NCBI GenBank assembly: GCA_036397995.1
Contig: DASWHX010000076.1
Span: forward strand, 1-23,260
Direction of reading: 5' to 3'
Source of the DNA: DASWHX01 sp036397995
GTDB taxonomy: Bacteria; Bacteroidota; Bacteroidia; Cytophagales; Cyclobacteriaceae
DNA: 23,260 bases
The position numbers and the translations under genes are program-made. Shown one piece after another: positions 7,064 to 15,400 of the stretch (positions are counted from its first letter, which is position 1; every line of letters begins with the position of its first letter). The notes beneath the pieces were generated by a model. That model was not told where the DNA came from. It was given only the letters and a program-made list of their open reading frames with translations, and did not search any database.

Positions 7064-7395
7064 TTTACCAAGTGAGTGAAAAAGGTGCAGAACCGATTGG
7101 CTAAGGCTCTGAGCATTTGAACTCACGAAATTTGTTGCAAAAGGGTTGGTAACCGCAAGGTGACAATCTGAAATGGCTCAGCCACAAAGTATCAGGTTTC
7201 ATAGGATCTGAAACGAAAGTTTTGGTTATGAGAGTTGAGTGACTGGGGTCAGATTCAGGAGCGTTAGGCACTTCGGTGTTTAGCAGGAATGATGAAGTAG
7301 CTTTACTGTAACTTGGCATGTGCAGCAGCCTCGGTTGTTGCAGGTGAGACGGGAATCTTATCTTAATTGATATGGTTCCCGTTTACGTTTTAAGA
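7064..7395 (+). ncRNA. Candidate structured non-coding RNA, family not recognised
   Basis: The gap between ispH and the VOC gene holds no convincing protein but folds by hand into nested helices. Closing helix: 7068-7073 with 7311-7316, then 7075-7080 with 7302-7307 (12 bp, one wobble, small internal loop). Inside: a long helix 7105-7106 plus 7109-7118 with 7171-7174 plus 7176-7183; 7132-7136 with 7162-7166; a GCAA tetraloop at 7155-7158; hairpin 7196-7201/7209-7214; hairpin 7240-7243/7248-7251 extended by 7235-7238/7255-7258; and a 9-bp UUCG hairpin 7263-7271/7276-7284. Outside the closing helix: hairpin 7322-7329/7334-7341 and a terminator. I checked for RNase P, tmRNA, SRP and 6S signatures and found none. 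The boundaries are inferred from the promoter and terminator. Confidence 0.55.
7349..7388 (+). terminator. Intrinsic terminator-like hairpin
   Basis: ACGGGAATC at 7349-7357 pairs with 7374-7382 (9 bp, one wobble), one mismatch, then 7359-7362 with 7369-7372 and a 6-nt loop. The T-rich run that follows is broken (TTTACGTTTT). It would end the candidate RNA just ahead of the VOC gene. Confidence 0.6.
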
Positions 7396-7411
7396 CACTC
7401 CCCTTTTAAGA

Positions 7412-7813
7412 ATGAACATCACTAAAATCAAAGAGACGTGCTTGTATTCTGACGACCTGGAACAAACCAAATTTTTCTATACTAAATACCTCGGCTTAAA
7501 GGTGATTAATTATCTGGAGGGAAAACATCTCTTCTTAAGAGCCGGGTCTTCCGTCCTGCTTTTCTTTAACCCTGAAGATTCCAGATTAAAAGAGACTCCC
7601 CCACCACATTTTGGCGAAGGTAAAATGCATGTTGCCTTTGAAGTGTCCAAAGAAGATTATGAAAAATGCAGGCTTGAGATTGAAAATGCAGGAATTCAAA
7701 TAACTCATGAAGAAATCTGGCCAGGTAACCTAAGGTCATTTTACTTTAATGACCCGAATGGTCATGTGCTGGAAATTGTGCCTCCCGGGTTATGGGAAAT
7801 AAATCAGAAGTAG
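7412..7813 (+). CDS. VOC superfamily (glyoxalase/bleomycin-resistance-like) protein
   Basis: 133 residues, one VOC domain made of two beta-alpha-beta-beta-beta halves (about 4-55 and 70-124). The repeat signature is visible as DLEQTKFFYTKYLGLKV in the first half and DPNGHVLEIVPPG in the second. Of the usual metal ligands, His73 and Glu121 are in place, but the first-strand position, commonly His, is Cys10 (ETCLYSDD). So metal binding may be altered, and the reaction cannot be named. It is probably a cytoplasmic dioxygenase, lyase or thiol-transferase relative. Its last 10 nt overlap the last 10 nt of the convergent porin gene. Confidence 0.88.
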   Translation: MNITKIKETCLYSDDLEQTKFFYTKYLGLKVINYLEGKHLFLRAGSSVLLFFNPEDSRLKETPPPHFGEGKMHVAFEVSKEDYEKCRLEIENAGIQITHEEIWPGNLRSFYFNDPNGHVLEIVPPGLWEINQK

Positions 7814-9012
7814 CTGGCAAATCCTACCTGGAATCCGGCCGTTTTTACCGTGTCATTTCCCAGAATATCTTTTTCCCAATGATACCGGTAGTTTGCCCTG
7901 ATTAACGTATTGGGAGAAAAACGCAAACTTAAACCTGGCACTAAAGCGGTTAAATGATCATAAATGTTGCTCCCGGTTTCAACAAAACTTCCCTCATTGT
8001 AATCCAGATGTTCAACTCTTAGGGCAGTATTCAGGCTCACCCCTTCCCAATGAAATAATCTTCCTTGTATAACCTTGTAAATAATATCCGTATGAAAGCC
8101 CCATTGCTTTTCGCCAAACTGCTGACCCAATGAAACCGGAATATCAACCCAGACTCTTGCAGCCTCACCAAGCACGCTTAATCCTCTAAAAGAAAAATTA
8201 TAATCCAATGCCGCAAGGTTTAAATACCGTTTGATGTCAATTGTTAATCCATCAGCTTTGTAATTATTATAAATTCCTCCATAATAGGACAAACCTATTT
8301 CTCCCCTTTGCCTGAATTGCCAGCCGATTCTACCTGTTAGTGCCGGACTTCTGTTTCCATCTTCCCCCAGGATGCCTGTCTTTCCCATCCTCAAAGAAGT
8401 ACGATTTTCTTCATTGGCAATAATTTCAGCACCCAGACCATTTACCAGGTAGACTTCATAAGAAAGCTGAGAATTAAAAGGAAAAAATCTGCCGTGAAAG
8501 CCAAATCCAACTTCTGAGAGTGTTGATGGAATGATGGTTGTAGAAACCAAAGGTCTGTCCACAAATTCCCATTTTGGACTATCATGATTCTGATTGAAGT
8601 ATCCAACCGGTGGAAGTAAAATTCCGCCCCTGAAAATCAAGGAAGGATTAATTTCAAAATCGATGAGTGCTGTTTCCAGATTTATTTCTTCCGTTCCATG
8701 CTCAAATTCCAGTTCGGAAATAAATCTAACTCCGGGAAGGAGCTGCGATGATAAGAAAATATTAAATCGTCTGAATTCCATGGAGAATCCATCCTCAATA
8801 CCATCACTGACAAAATAATTGGTGTTTGCCTCGAGGTATCCGCCAACAGCAGTTGTAGTTCTACCCAGCTGCATTTGCGCAAGGAATGGACGACCATAAA
8901 TTGCATCCTTGTTCATCAAGGTTGTGTCTTGAGCTGATGAAGAGATGCCCAGGCCAATCAAGAATAGGAAGCCTGCTATCTTAATAAATGTAAATATTTG
9001 TTTCATCTTCAT
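7804..9012 (-). CDS. Outer-membrane beta-barrel, phosphate-selective-porin-like
   Basis: 402 residues. A signal peptide covers about 1-28 (hydrophobic run, cleaved after SSSAQ). The mature part alternates polar and hydrophobic residues throughout and ends in Phe (VGFASYF), the classic C-terminal signal for outer-membrane insertion. FNQNHDSPKWEFVDRP and the following PSTLSEVGFG are typical of porin O/P-like proteins of Bacteroidota. The likely role is diffusion of a small solute across the outer membrane. Its start lies inside the upstream Rieske gene (32-nt overlap, or 26 nt if the second ATG is used), so it is cotranscribed with the di-haem and Rieske genes. The transported molecule is unknown. 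Confidence 0.82.
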   Translation of the reverse strand: MKMKQIFTFIKIAGFLFLIGLGISSSAQDTTLMNKDAIYGRPFLAQMQLGRTTTAVGGYLEANTNYFVSDGIEDGFSMEFRRFNIFLSSQLLPGVRFISELEFEHGTEEINLETALIDFEINPSLIFRGGILLPPVGYFNQNHDSPKWEFVDRPLVSTTIIPSTLSEVGFGFHGRFFPFNSQLSYEVYLVNGLGAEIIANEENRTSLRMGKTGILGEDGNRSPALTGRIGWQFRQRGEIGLSYYGGIYNNYKADGLTIDIKRYLNLAALDYNFSFRGLSVLGEAARVWVDIPVSLGQQFGEKQWGFHTDIIYKVIQGRLFHWEGVSLNTALRVEHLDYNEGSFVETGSNIYDHLTALVPGLSLRFSPNTLIRANYRYHWEKDILGNDTVKTAGFQVGFASYF

Positions 9013-9403
9013 TCACTTTAAAGGTTATTAAATTTTCCACCGCCGGGCTTTTTATAACTTTACCCCTCAGGTCGTACTCGCTTCCATGGCAAGGGCAGAC
9101 TAGAATTTGACCTGCCGGAGTAATAGTGCATTGCTTGTGAGTGCATTCCATCAGCACGGCTGAATACTCCCCTTCTTCAATTTTACTTATTAGGACCGGT
9201 GCTTTTAATCCCTGTGGCTGAATCACCAGGAACCTACTTCTGCCAAATTCTTTCTTCGGTATCCTGATTCTGTCTGCTTCCACATAATGAACACCATAAA
9301 CAAATGGCGCACAACTAACAGGAATAAGCCCAATCCCCAGAATTGCGGCCGTAGCCATTCCTGTTTTTTTGACAAACTTCCTCCGGGTTACATCCCTTTT
9401 CAT
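8981..9403 (-). CDS. Exported Rieske [2Fe-2S] protein with Tat-type signal
   Basis: 140 residues. The N-terminus has twin arginine (TRRKFVKKTG) followed by a hydrophobic segment to about residue 30 with a Cys at 31, so it is a Tat substrate and may be membrane-anchored. The Rieske domain has both cluster motifs, C87-T-H89 and C103-P-C-H106, plus Cys92 and Cys105, the disulphide pair of bc1-type Rieske proteins. It carries one [2Fe-2S] cluster for electron transfer on the periplasmic side. No cytochrome b gene is present, so this is not a bc1 complex. It overlaps the upstream di-haem gene by 4 nt (ATGA) and the downstream porin gene by 32 nt. The natural partner is the di-haem protein. Confidence 0.9.
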   Translation of the reverse strand: MKRDVTRRKFVKKTGMATAAILGIGLIPVSCAPFVYGVHYVEADRIRIPKKEFGRSRFLVIQPQGLKAPVLISKIEEGEYSAVLMECTHKQCTITPAGQILVCPCHGSEYDLRGKVIKSPAVENLITFKVNEDETNIYIY

Positions 9404-10614
9404 AAGGAGCGTAGAAATGCGATAATCTTATCCCTGGATTCTGCGGTCAATTCAGAAAAGTTATTCTTACTTTTTTCCGCTTCACCACCGTGCAATAAAA
9501 TTGCTTCTTCAATGCTGCGGGCTCTGCCGTCATGCATTAGAAACATCTTGCCTCCCTGTGCGCTGCCGGCAAGTCCTAAACCCCAAAGCGGAGGTGTCCG
9601 CCATTCTGATGTTGTTGCAGAACCTTCAGTAAAGCCATCGTCTAAACCTGGACCCATGTCATGCAGCAGGAGATCTGTATATGGATTGATTAATTTATAC
9701 GCGAGTTGGCTTATTTCTGAAGGTCCGGTAGTGATATTGGCTCTATGACAGCTTTCGCAGCCAATGTCTGCAAAAAGATTTTCGCCCTCCAGGATTTCAG
9801 AAGACTCTGTATTTCTTCTTTCAGGAGCTTTAAGAGTTCTCAAATAGAATACTACATCAAGAACTGTTGCCGATGACACTTCCGGATCCGGAACATTATC
9901 AACGGTTTGATATCCTAAAGCCGGATTGAAAATATCCTCCGTATCAAAATCAGAAGTTATACCTATATCCTGTTTATAGGCATTGACTGTTTGTTGCGTA
10001 AGATTCAAGGCGGCTGCTTTCTTCCCAAATCTTCCTATGTACAAGCCATTCTGCGATACTTGGTCAGGGCCCGGTATAAAAAAATCGGGTGGAACTACCC
10101 AATTTGGCCTGCCTGAAATTCCATCCCCGTCTAAATCATCAGGATCAGCCCAGTTTAAGATTTGAAGGTCAGTTATAGCTTCGATAAATCCTAATCCGGT
10201 ATTAGCCGGAGCCACCAATATTGTAACACCGGTTGCCTCAGGAGGAACGGTTTCACCTACATATCCTGGAATTGCCCGATGCTGAAGCTGTGGACCGCCA
10301 AACTCAACCATCGGATCAAATTGCAATCCATTCATTCTCCCAAACCTGGTAAGTGCATTCGCAGGGTGACCCTTCCCATCACCAGGATGACAAGTAGCAC
10401 AAGAATTCGCCACGAAAACAGGGCCTAACCCTTTTGCTGGAGTAAAAACCTCATTGAAGGCTTCATCCCCGCGCAGAAAAATTGCGTTTTGAGTCTCAGT
10501 AAGACCAGCAAGCTCTCCCTCCAGCAATGAATTGCTTTCGGGTATCTCAGGCAGGAAGGTATTGCAACCTATTGTTAGCAACCATAGAGCCAAAAACCAT
10601 CTTCTCTTCCACAT
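9400..10614 (-). CDS. Di-haem oxidoreductase family (DUF1111) lipoprotein
   Basis: 404 residues. The signal ends in a lipobox, LTIGC (Cys17), predicting a lipoprotein. Two c-type haem sites: C72-A-T-C-H76 and C286-E-S-C-H290. Other family marks are the Asp-rich DPDDLDGDGISGR at about 158-169, perhaps a calcium site, and YTDLLLHDMGPG at 312-323. The family (PF06537) is related to di-haem peroxidases; the reaction is not settled, and some members neighbour imelysin genes, which are absent here. It is the first gene of the di-haem/Rieske/porin unit, so electrons probably pass between this protein and the Rieske protein outside the inner membrane. A -7 element and an inverted repeat lie just upstream. 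Confidence 0.93.
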   Translation of the reverse strand: MWKRRWFLALWLLTIGCNTFLPEIPESNSLLEGELAGLTETQNAIFLRGDEAFNEVFTPAKGLGPVFVANSCATCHPGDGKGHPANALTRFGRMNGLQFDPMVEFGGPQLQHRAIPGYVGETVPPEATGVTILVAPANTGLGFIEAITDLQILNWADPDDLDGDGISGRPNWVVPPDFFIPGPDQVSQNGLYIGRFGKKAAALNLTQQTVNAYKQDIGITSDFDTEDIFNPALGYQTVDNVPDPEVSSATVLDVVFYLRTLKAPERRNTESSEILEGENLFADIGCESCHRANITTGPSEISQLAYKLINPYTDLLLHDMGPGLDDGFTEGSATTSEWRTPPLWGLGLAGSAQGGKMFLMHDGRARSIEEAILLHGGEAEKSKNNFSELTAESRDKIIAFLRSL

Positions 10615-10617
10615 ATC

Positions 10618-10658
10618 GGGGATTTTTTCGTGAAGTTACAAAAAATATTATTATCCCC
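10618..10658 (-). promoter_or_regulatory. Inverted repeat ahead of the redox operon
   Basis: On the minus strand GGGGA (10658-10654) and six T pair with six A and TCCCC (10628-10618), giving up to 11 bp with an 8-nt bulge and an 11-nt loop. It ends 3 nt before the di-haem start codon. It could be an operator dyad or a leader hairpin that covers the ribosome site. Confidence 0.4.
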
Positions 10659-10665
10659 AAAAATA
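10658..10665 (-). promoter_or_regulatory. Bacteroidota-type -7 element for the redox operon
   Basis: The minus strand reads TATTTTTG, a perfect TAnnTTTG match 43 nt ahead of the di-haem gene. No clear -33 TTTG is seen. The tract is AT-rich, which raises the chance of a random match. A start near 10650 would put one arm of the adjacent inverted repeat at the edge of the transcript. Confidence 0.4.
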
Positions 10666-10729
10666 TATTTTTAGGCTTGTCTAAATTAATGAAAGTTAAT
10701 GAGTAATGTATTAGTTTGTTTATGGAAGT

Positions 10730-10939
10730 CTAGTGAGGATTTTTGATGCGGTTATACCATTCGTTATACAATGAATATTGCACGCACCTGGAGTAAACTT
10801 TCTTGTTTGTAGCGACGGTAATTATTTGGTCCTGAGTAAGCCAGGAAATGAAGTCTTGCCTCTGATCATCAGGGATTTCGATTATCTGGATAAAGTCAAT
10901 TCCCCTAAATGTGGTTGGTTTTATTTTCTCGAGTTCCAT
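10730..10939 (-). CDS. Small hypothetical protein, 69 residues
   Basis: 69 residues beginning MELEKIKPTTF. Composition is that of a small soluble protein: a beta stretch FIQIIEIP, an amphipathic helix DQRQDFISWL, a second strand and an aromatic helix ending YNEWYNRI. From memory such 60-80-residue proteins, with a P-x-x-Q-x-x-x-F-x-x-W pattern and a Tyr/Trp-rich tail, recur as orphans in Cytophagales, but I cannot name a family. The opposite strand is also open here (10778-10966), with a less protein-like composition. It lies 115 nt upstream of the di-haem gene on the same strand and diverges from the aminotransferase-fold gene. No RBS is visible. Confidence 0.55.
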   Translation of the reverse strand: MELEKIKPTTFRGIDFIQIIEIPDDQRQDFISWLTQDQIITVATNKKVYSRCVQYSLYNEWYNRIKNPH

Positions 10940-11009
10940 ATTTTACCAGCCTGCTTATTATCTTAAGATACATTTTATACTTTTACCTTCATTTTTGTAA
11001 CCTGTTTCT

Positions 11010-12158
11010 ATGAAAATTTCGCAATCCCTGAAATCAGAGTTTTTGATCCCCGACGATATTTCCTATCTCAACTGCGCTTATATGTCACCCCTTTCCAAAG
11101 CGACCGTTGCTGCAGGAAAAAGTGCGGTTGAATTAAAAGCCCATCCTTATAAAATCAAGCCGGATGATTTTTTTGAGACTGTCGAATTAATCCGGACGGA
11201 GTTTGCAAAACTTATTTATGGATCTGCGGAAGATGTAGCTGTAATTCCAAGTGTATCATATGGAATTGCCATGCTTGCTAAAAATATTGAATTATCCCCG
11301 GGGGATGAAATTATCGTTATTGAAGAACAATTTCCGTCAAATATATATAGCTGGATTCGCCTGGCGAAAAACAACGGAGCTGAACTCACCGTAATTAAAT
11401 CTCCTGAAACGAATGAGAAAAGGGGTATGGCATGGAATGAAAAAATTCTATCAGCCATTTCTCCAAAAACAAAAGTGGTTACGATGGGGATTGTCCACTG
11501 GTCAGATGGAACTCTTTTCAATCTTTCAGCCATTCGTAAAAAAACTGCTAAATGCGGATCATTACTATTATTGGATGGAACTCAAGCTATCGGTGCACTT
11601 CCATTTAATGTAAATGAGATAAAACCTGACGCGCTCATTGTCGCAGGGTATAAATGGCTGATGTGCCCATACGCTACGGGTTTTGCCTGGCTCGGCGAAT
11701 ATTTCAAAGACGGCATTCCGCTTGAAGAGAGTTGGATCAACCGTAAAGGGAGCTCAAATTTTGCAGGCCTTGTAAAGTATCAGGATGAATTTGCTTCCGG
11801 TGCTCGCCGGTTTGACATGGGAGAAAAAAGCAACTTCGCCTTAAACCCGATGGTACTAACCGCATTACGGCAGGTGAATGAATGGGGACCCGAAAACATT
11901 CAGATTTATGTATCCTCCATTTCCGAACAACCCGTACAGGAGCTGATCTCCCGTGGGTTTTGGGTTGAAGACAAGGAGTTTCGTGGCTCTCATTTATTTG
12001 GCGTCCGGGTTCCTCCTGGTACCGACCTGGAATTAATCAGGCAAAAATGTGAAACGCAGAATGTTTTTGTTTCCATCAGGGGTTCTGCTATCCGGGTTGC
12101 CCCTCATATCTATAACGATGCCCATGATTTTGAGAAGTTAATCCAGTCATTAAGCTGA
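11010..12158 (+). CDS. PLP-dependent class V aminotransferase-fold enzyme
   Basis: 382 residues, normal length for the family. PLP-binding marks: Lys215 in VAGYKWLMCP, expected to form the Schiff base; Asp189 and Gln192 in LDGTQAIG; His163 in VHWSDG. The N-terminal YLNCAYMSPLS is typical of cysteine-desulphurase and kynureninase-like members. The loop that carries the catalytic Cys in IscS and SufS is not evident, so cysteine desulphurase activity is not supported. The substrate is unknown; isopenicillin-N-epimerase-like or kynureninase-like proteins are the nearest general class. It is cytoplasmic and appears to be transcribed alone from the gap it shares with the divergent 69-residue gene. 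Confidence 0.9.
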   Translation: MKISQSLKSEFLIPDDISYLNCAYMSPLSKATVAAGKSAVELKAHPYKIKPDDFFETVELIRTEFAKLIYGSAEDVAVIPSVSYGIAMLAKNIELSPGDEIIVIEEQFPSNIYSWIRLAKNNGAELTVIKSPETNEKRGMAWNEKILSAISPKTKVVTMGIVHWSDGTLFNLSAIRKKTAKCGSLLLLDGTQAIGALPFNVNEIKPDALIVAGYKWLMCPYATGFAWLGEYFKDGIPLEESWINRKGSSNFAGLVKYQDEFASGARRFDMGEKSNFALNPMVLTALRQVNEWGPENIQIYVSSISEQPVQELISRGFWVEDKEFRGSHLFGVRVPPGTDLELIRQKCETQNVFVSIRGSAIRVAPHIYNDAHDFEKLIQSLS

Positions 12159-12226
12159 TTGTTCTAAAAACATTTGAATTTTTTTTCTTATTGAAATAAA
12201 TTGGCAGAACTTAAGATTGATATTCG

Positions 12227-12475
12227 ATGCCCTGTGTTGAAACAACCTTCATGCTAAGTTATACTGATGAACAATATGAGCGAGCCAGGAGGTACGTGGA
12301 AGACATGAAGAAACACCGGCAACGAATTTACTGGAAAGGTAAAGAGAGCATGTCTGATGAGGAACTTATCTATTCCTATATCGCGCATAAAATCCTGAGT
12401 GGATTTTATAACCATTACGATCCTTCAATTGCTGCTAGGCAGATACTTGAAATGAAGAATCACACCACCGCCTGA
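12227..12475 (+). CDS. Small hypothetical protein, 82 residues
   Basis: 82 residues, highly charged and helical, with an YTDEQYERARRYVEDMKKHRQRIYW segment region (about 11-36) and an ending rich in His and Asn. No membrane helix, signal or metal-binding Cys cluster. An internal ATG at 12251 (residue 9) is a possible alternative start; neither site has a clear RBS. It lies 68 nt after the aminotransferase-fold gene on the same strand and could be cotranscribed with it. The family is not recognised. The convergent caspase-family gene ends 24 nt away with no strong hairpin between. Confidence 0.5.
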   Translation: MPCVETTFMLSYTDEQYERARRYVEDMKKHRQRIYWKGKESMSDEELIYSYIAHKILSGFYNHYDPSIAARQILEMKNHTTA

Positions 12476-12499
12476 TGAATTTTATTAAAAATTTCCTGG

Positions 12500-15400
12500 C
12501 TATTTCGCTATAAAAAGAAACTCACTGCCAGGCTCATCATCTCCAAAACCCGCAGTTCTTGGTTGCGGAACGACCCGCTCCATAAAGGTGATTACTTCAC
12601 CAAAGGTTAGGATGCTGTCTCCTCCTCCAAAACTTCGCAAGGCTTCCAGCAATTTCCTTGCAAATGGTGAATGTTTCCCGGGGTCGCCATCCGGAACATA
12701 ATCCTTGCCGCCCGAAGTTAAATATCGACGAGTCTTATATTGTAATTTGCGCTGAATGAATTCTGTGTTGCTTAATTCAGAATAAACACCGTTATCACCA
12801 CGATGGCTGGCTCTGGCTGTTAATTGATCAAAAGTTCCACCGAAACAAACATCCATTACAACCAGGGTATGTTGACTGGGAATGTTGTTAATAACTGTTC
12901 TTAAAGTTGAGTGCGACAAATAGGATGTTTTAGCTTCATCATTCAATAATGAATTGGCGCCAACCACGTAACCTTCGCCAAAGGTTTCATCAAATGTTCC
13001 ATGCCCGGCAAAGAAAATGAAAAGCTGGTCTTTATCCAGATATGATTTGTTTGCATACTTCTTCAGGGTTGTCATCATTTGTCCTGTGGTTGGATTTTCA
13101 ACCAACTCCACTTCAAATCCGTAATTATTTTCCAATTCCCTGGCAACAGCCCTGGCGTCAATAACCGGATTTATTAAATCACCCCAATTGTCATAATTAC
13201 TTGTGGCAAATAGAACCGCATAATCTTTCCTTCCTCCCACAATTTCTTCCTTCATGTCAGCCCCTGATGCAAAGGCGCTATTAAACGTTATGGTTCTTAC
13301 TTCTGTAGTTATTGAACCATTTTGACTTTCCACAATTAACTTTACCAGATTGTCCCCTTGCCTCAATTCAATATTTTTCTGAATAACCTGATCATATCCT
13401 GCAATTACATTCTCTTGTTTCTGGACAGTGAATCCCCTGTTCGCATCCGCCAATGGGATGTCATTAATTAGCACCTGAATATTGGTTACCGGAGAAGTAG
13501 AATTTACTCCGGCTTTAATCTCCATTTTGCCGGAACTTGTTGTGCTGAAATTCTGACTGGGAATCAGCCAGGTGATTAATGGTGGAGAAGGCTGATTATA
13601 GATTATGGATCTGCTCTGGGAGGTTGCACTTCCGGCTCTGTTGGCTGAAATGATTTTCAAATCATTATTACCGGGAAGCAATTTTATATTTCCATTAAGT
13701 GTGATAATACCTGACTTGCCTGAGAGTGCTTGAGCTTCAGGAAATGGAATAACGCTGTTATTCAGCAGTAGTGTAACATTTTGTAAGGGCGACTTCGAAT
13801 TCAATTCCAGGGAGACAGAATAATCCCGGTTCTGTGTTGTTGTTACAGGTTGATCGGGGATTTGCCATCGGATAGCAGGTGGCTCTTCCGGTTCTGCTTG
13901 TCTGGTTTGTGCGATTATTGGTTTTTGAATTACCGTTTTCTGGGTTATTGCCTCGGCTACCGGCAAGCCTTCCACCTGAAGTTGCTCCACTTCAACTGTC
14001 ATTCTACTGGTGAGAACGAATCCGAGCTTGTTACCAAATAACGGCTGGTCAGCCATCCTGTGAACCTGAAGGTTGTTTACAAAGAACGTCAGCGCGCCAT
14101 TCTGCTTTTGGATTTTCAGATTGTTGGATGTATTCATTCCGCCGATACTGCCACTTTGAGCCCAGTCAAGCAAGACAGTGAATTGTCCGTTTTGAATTCT
14201 CCAGATTCTGGCGTAACCGGAAATGGTAATATAGTAACCCAGCAGGTTATCCCGGTCTGCAGCGCCCCAAACCAATCCATATCCGTATTCTTCACCGTTT
14301 ACCTGTTTCATCGTAACCTCAATTTGCCAGGTATCACTGCCGATCAGGGAAAGATCTTTCCAAAAAAAGTAATTCCCTTCCTGACCTTTATGTTCAATAG
14401 TATAATTACCGCTATAAATTCTTGATGAATGAATCGAAGATGCTTCTTCAGACCACAGATTTTGGTTGTTGTTGAAACTATCGAAAAATATTCCACCTCC
14501 TGCCGTTGTAACTGTTTCCAGAGGTTTTGTTTCCTGTTGCGTCACTGACTGACTTCCCGACTGACTGATGGCGAAACGCTCCACTTCAACAGTCATAGAA
14601 TTCGTCAACACAAACCCTGCTTTATTGCCAAACAATGGTTGAGCTGGAATAGAAGTCAGTAAGGTTCCATTCAGGAAAAATTGATAAGTTTTACCTGATT
14701 TTCTTATTTTGAATTGATTGGTTGATCCCAAAGGTTTTATTATTCCCGGAGCAGTTGTCCATTGTACCAAATCGGTAAGGGATCCATTTTGAAATTTATA
14801 AACTCTGTAATATTCGCTGCTGGTGATATAAAACACATAAGTGTTGGCATCATCTTGTCCACCCCAGGCGATTCCATAACCATAATTATCTACGCCACCC
14901 TGCTGCCTCAGGCCAGCAGTAATCTCAAATTCTTCATTTGAATCCAGAGGCAATTCCCTGGTGAAAAAATATTGACCTTCCGTTCTTTTATGATTTAGCT
15001 GATAAACGCCATTTGTAATATTGGCTGCTACAGCACTTGTGGAAGTTGTAAGCCAACCTTTGGAGTTATCATTGAATTCATCTGAAAAAATAGTGCCTAG
15101 TGATGCCAGGTCATAAGAGATCTGTTCATGGATGGAAACCTTAATATCTTCAACGGAAATTTTCATCCTGTCATTAAGGATAACTCCAATTTTGTTCCCC
15201 AAAAACTTTTCATATTCAGAGGTAAATACCATTTGATCATTAATGAAAAAGGCTAATTTATTTCCTGTCTTTTTAATGGTAAATTTATTAACAAATCCAG
15301 GCGGATTAATTGCCTGAACTGCATCTGACCACGATTGAATGGGACTGTATTGGCCATCTTTATAACTGTAGATCATGTAACTGCCACCGCTGGTAGCAAT

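Noticed and set aside
7196..7214. GTTTCA-N7-TGAAAC as a second copy of the regulator dyad
   Set aside because: Arms match the 2902-2918 dyad but the spacer is 7 nt rather than 3, and the segment fits better as a hairpin of the candidate RNA.
7101..7319. 72-residue minus-strand frame in the ispH downstream gap
   Set aside because: It covers the paired segments of the candidate RNA, has no recognisable protein motif and no RBS; the stop-free stretch is short enough to be chance.
7064..7395. RNase P RNA, tmRNA, SRP RNA or 6S RNA as the identity of the structured segment
   Set aside because: The core GAGGAAAGTCC of RNase P, the tRNA-like ends and tag frame of tmRNA, the SRP domain IV motif and the single long 6S rod are all missing.
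7804..10614. Cytochrome bc1 or arsenite oxidase locus
   Set aside because: Only a Rieske protein is present; no cytochrome b, no molybdopterin subunit, and the partner is a DUF1111-type di-haem protein.
10778..10966. 62-residue plus-strand frame
   Set aside because: The minus-strand 69-residue frame has the more protein-like composition; this one looks like its shadow.
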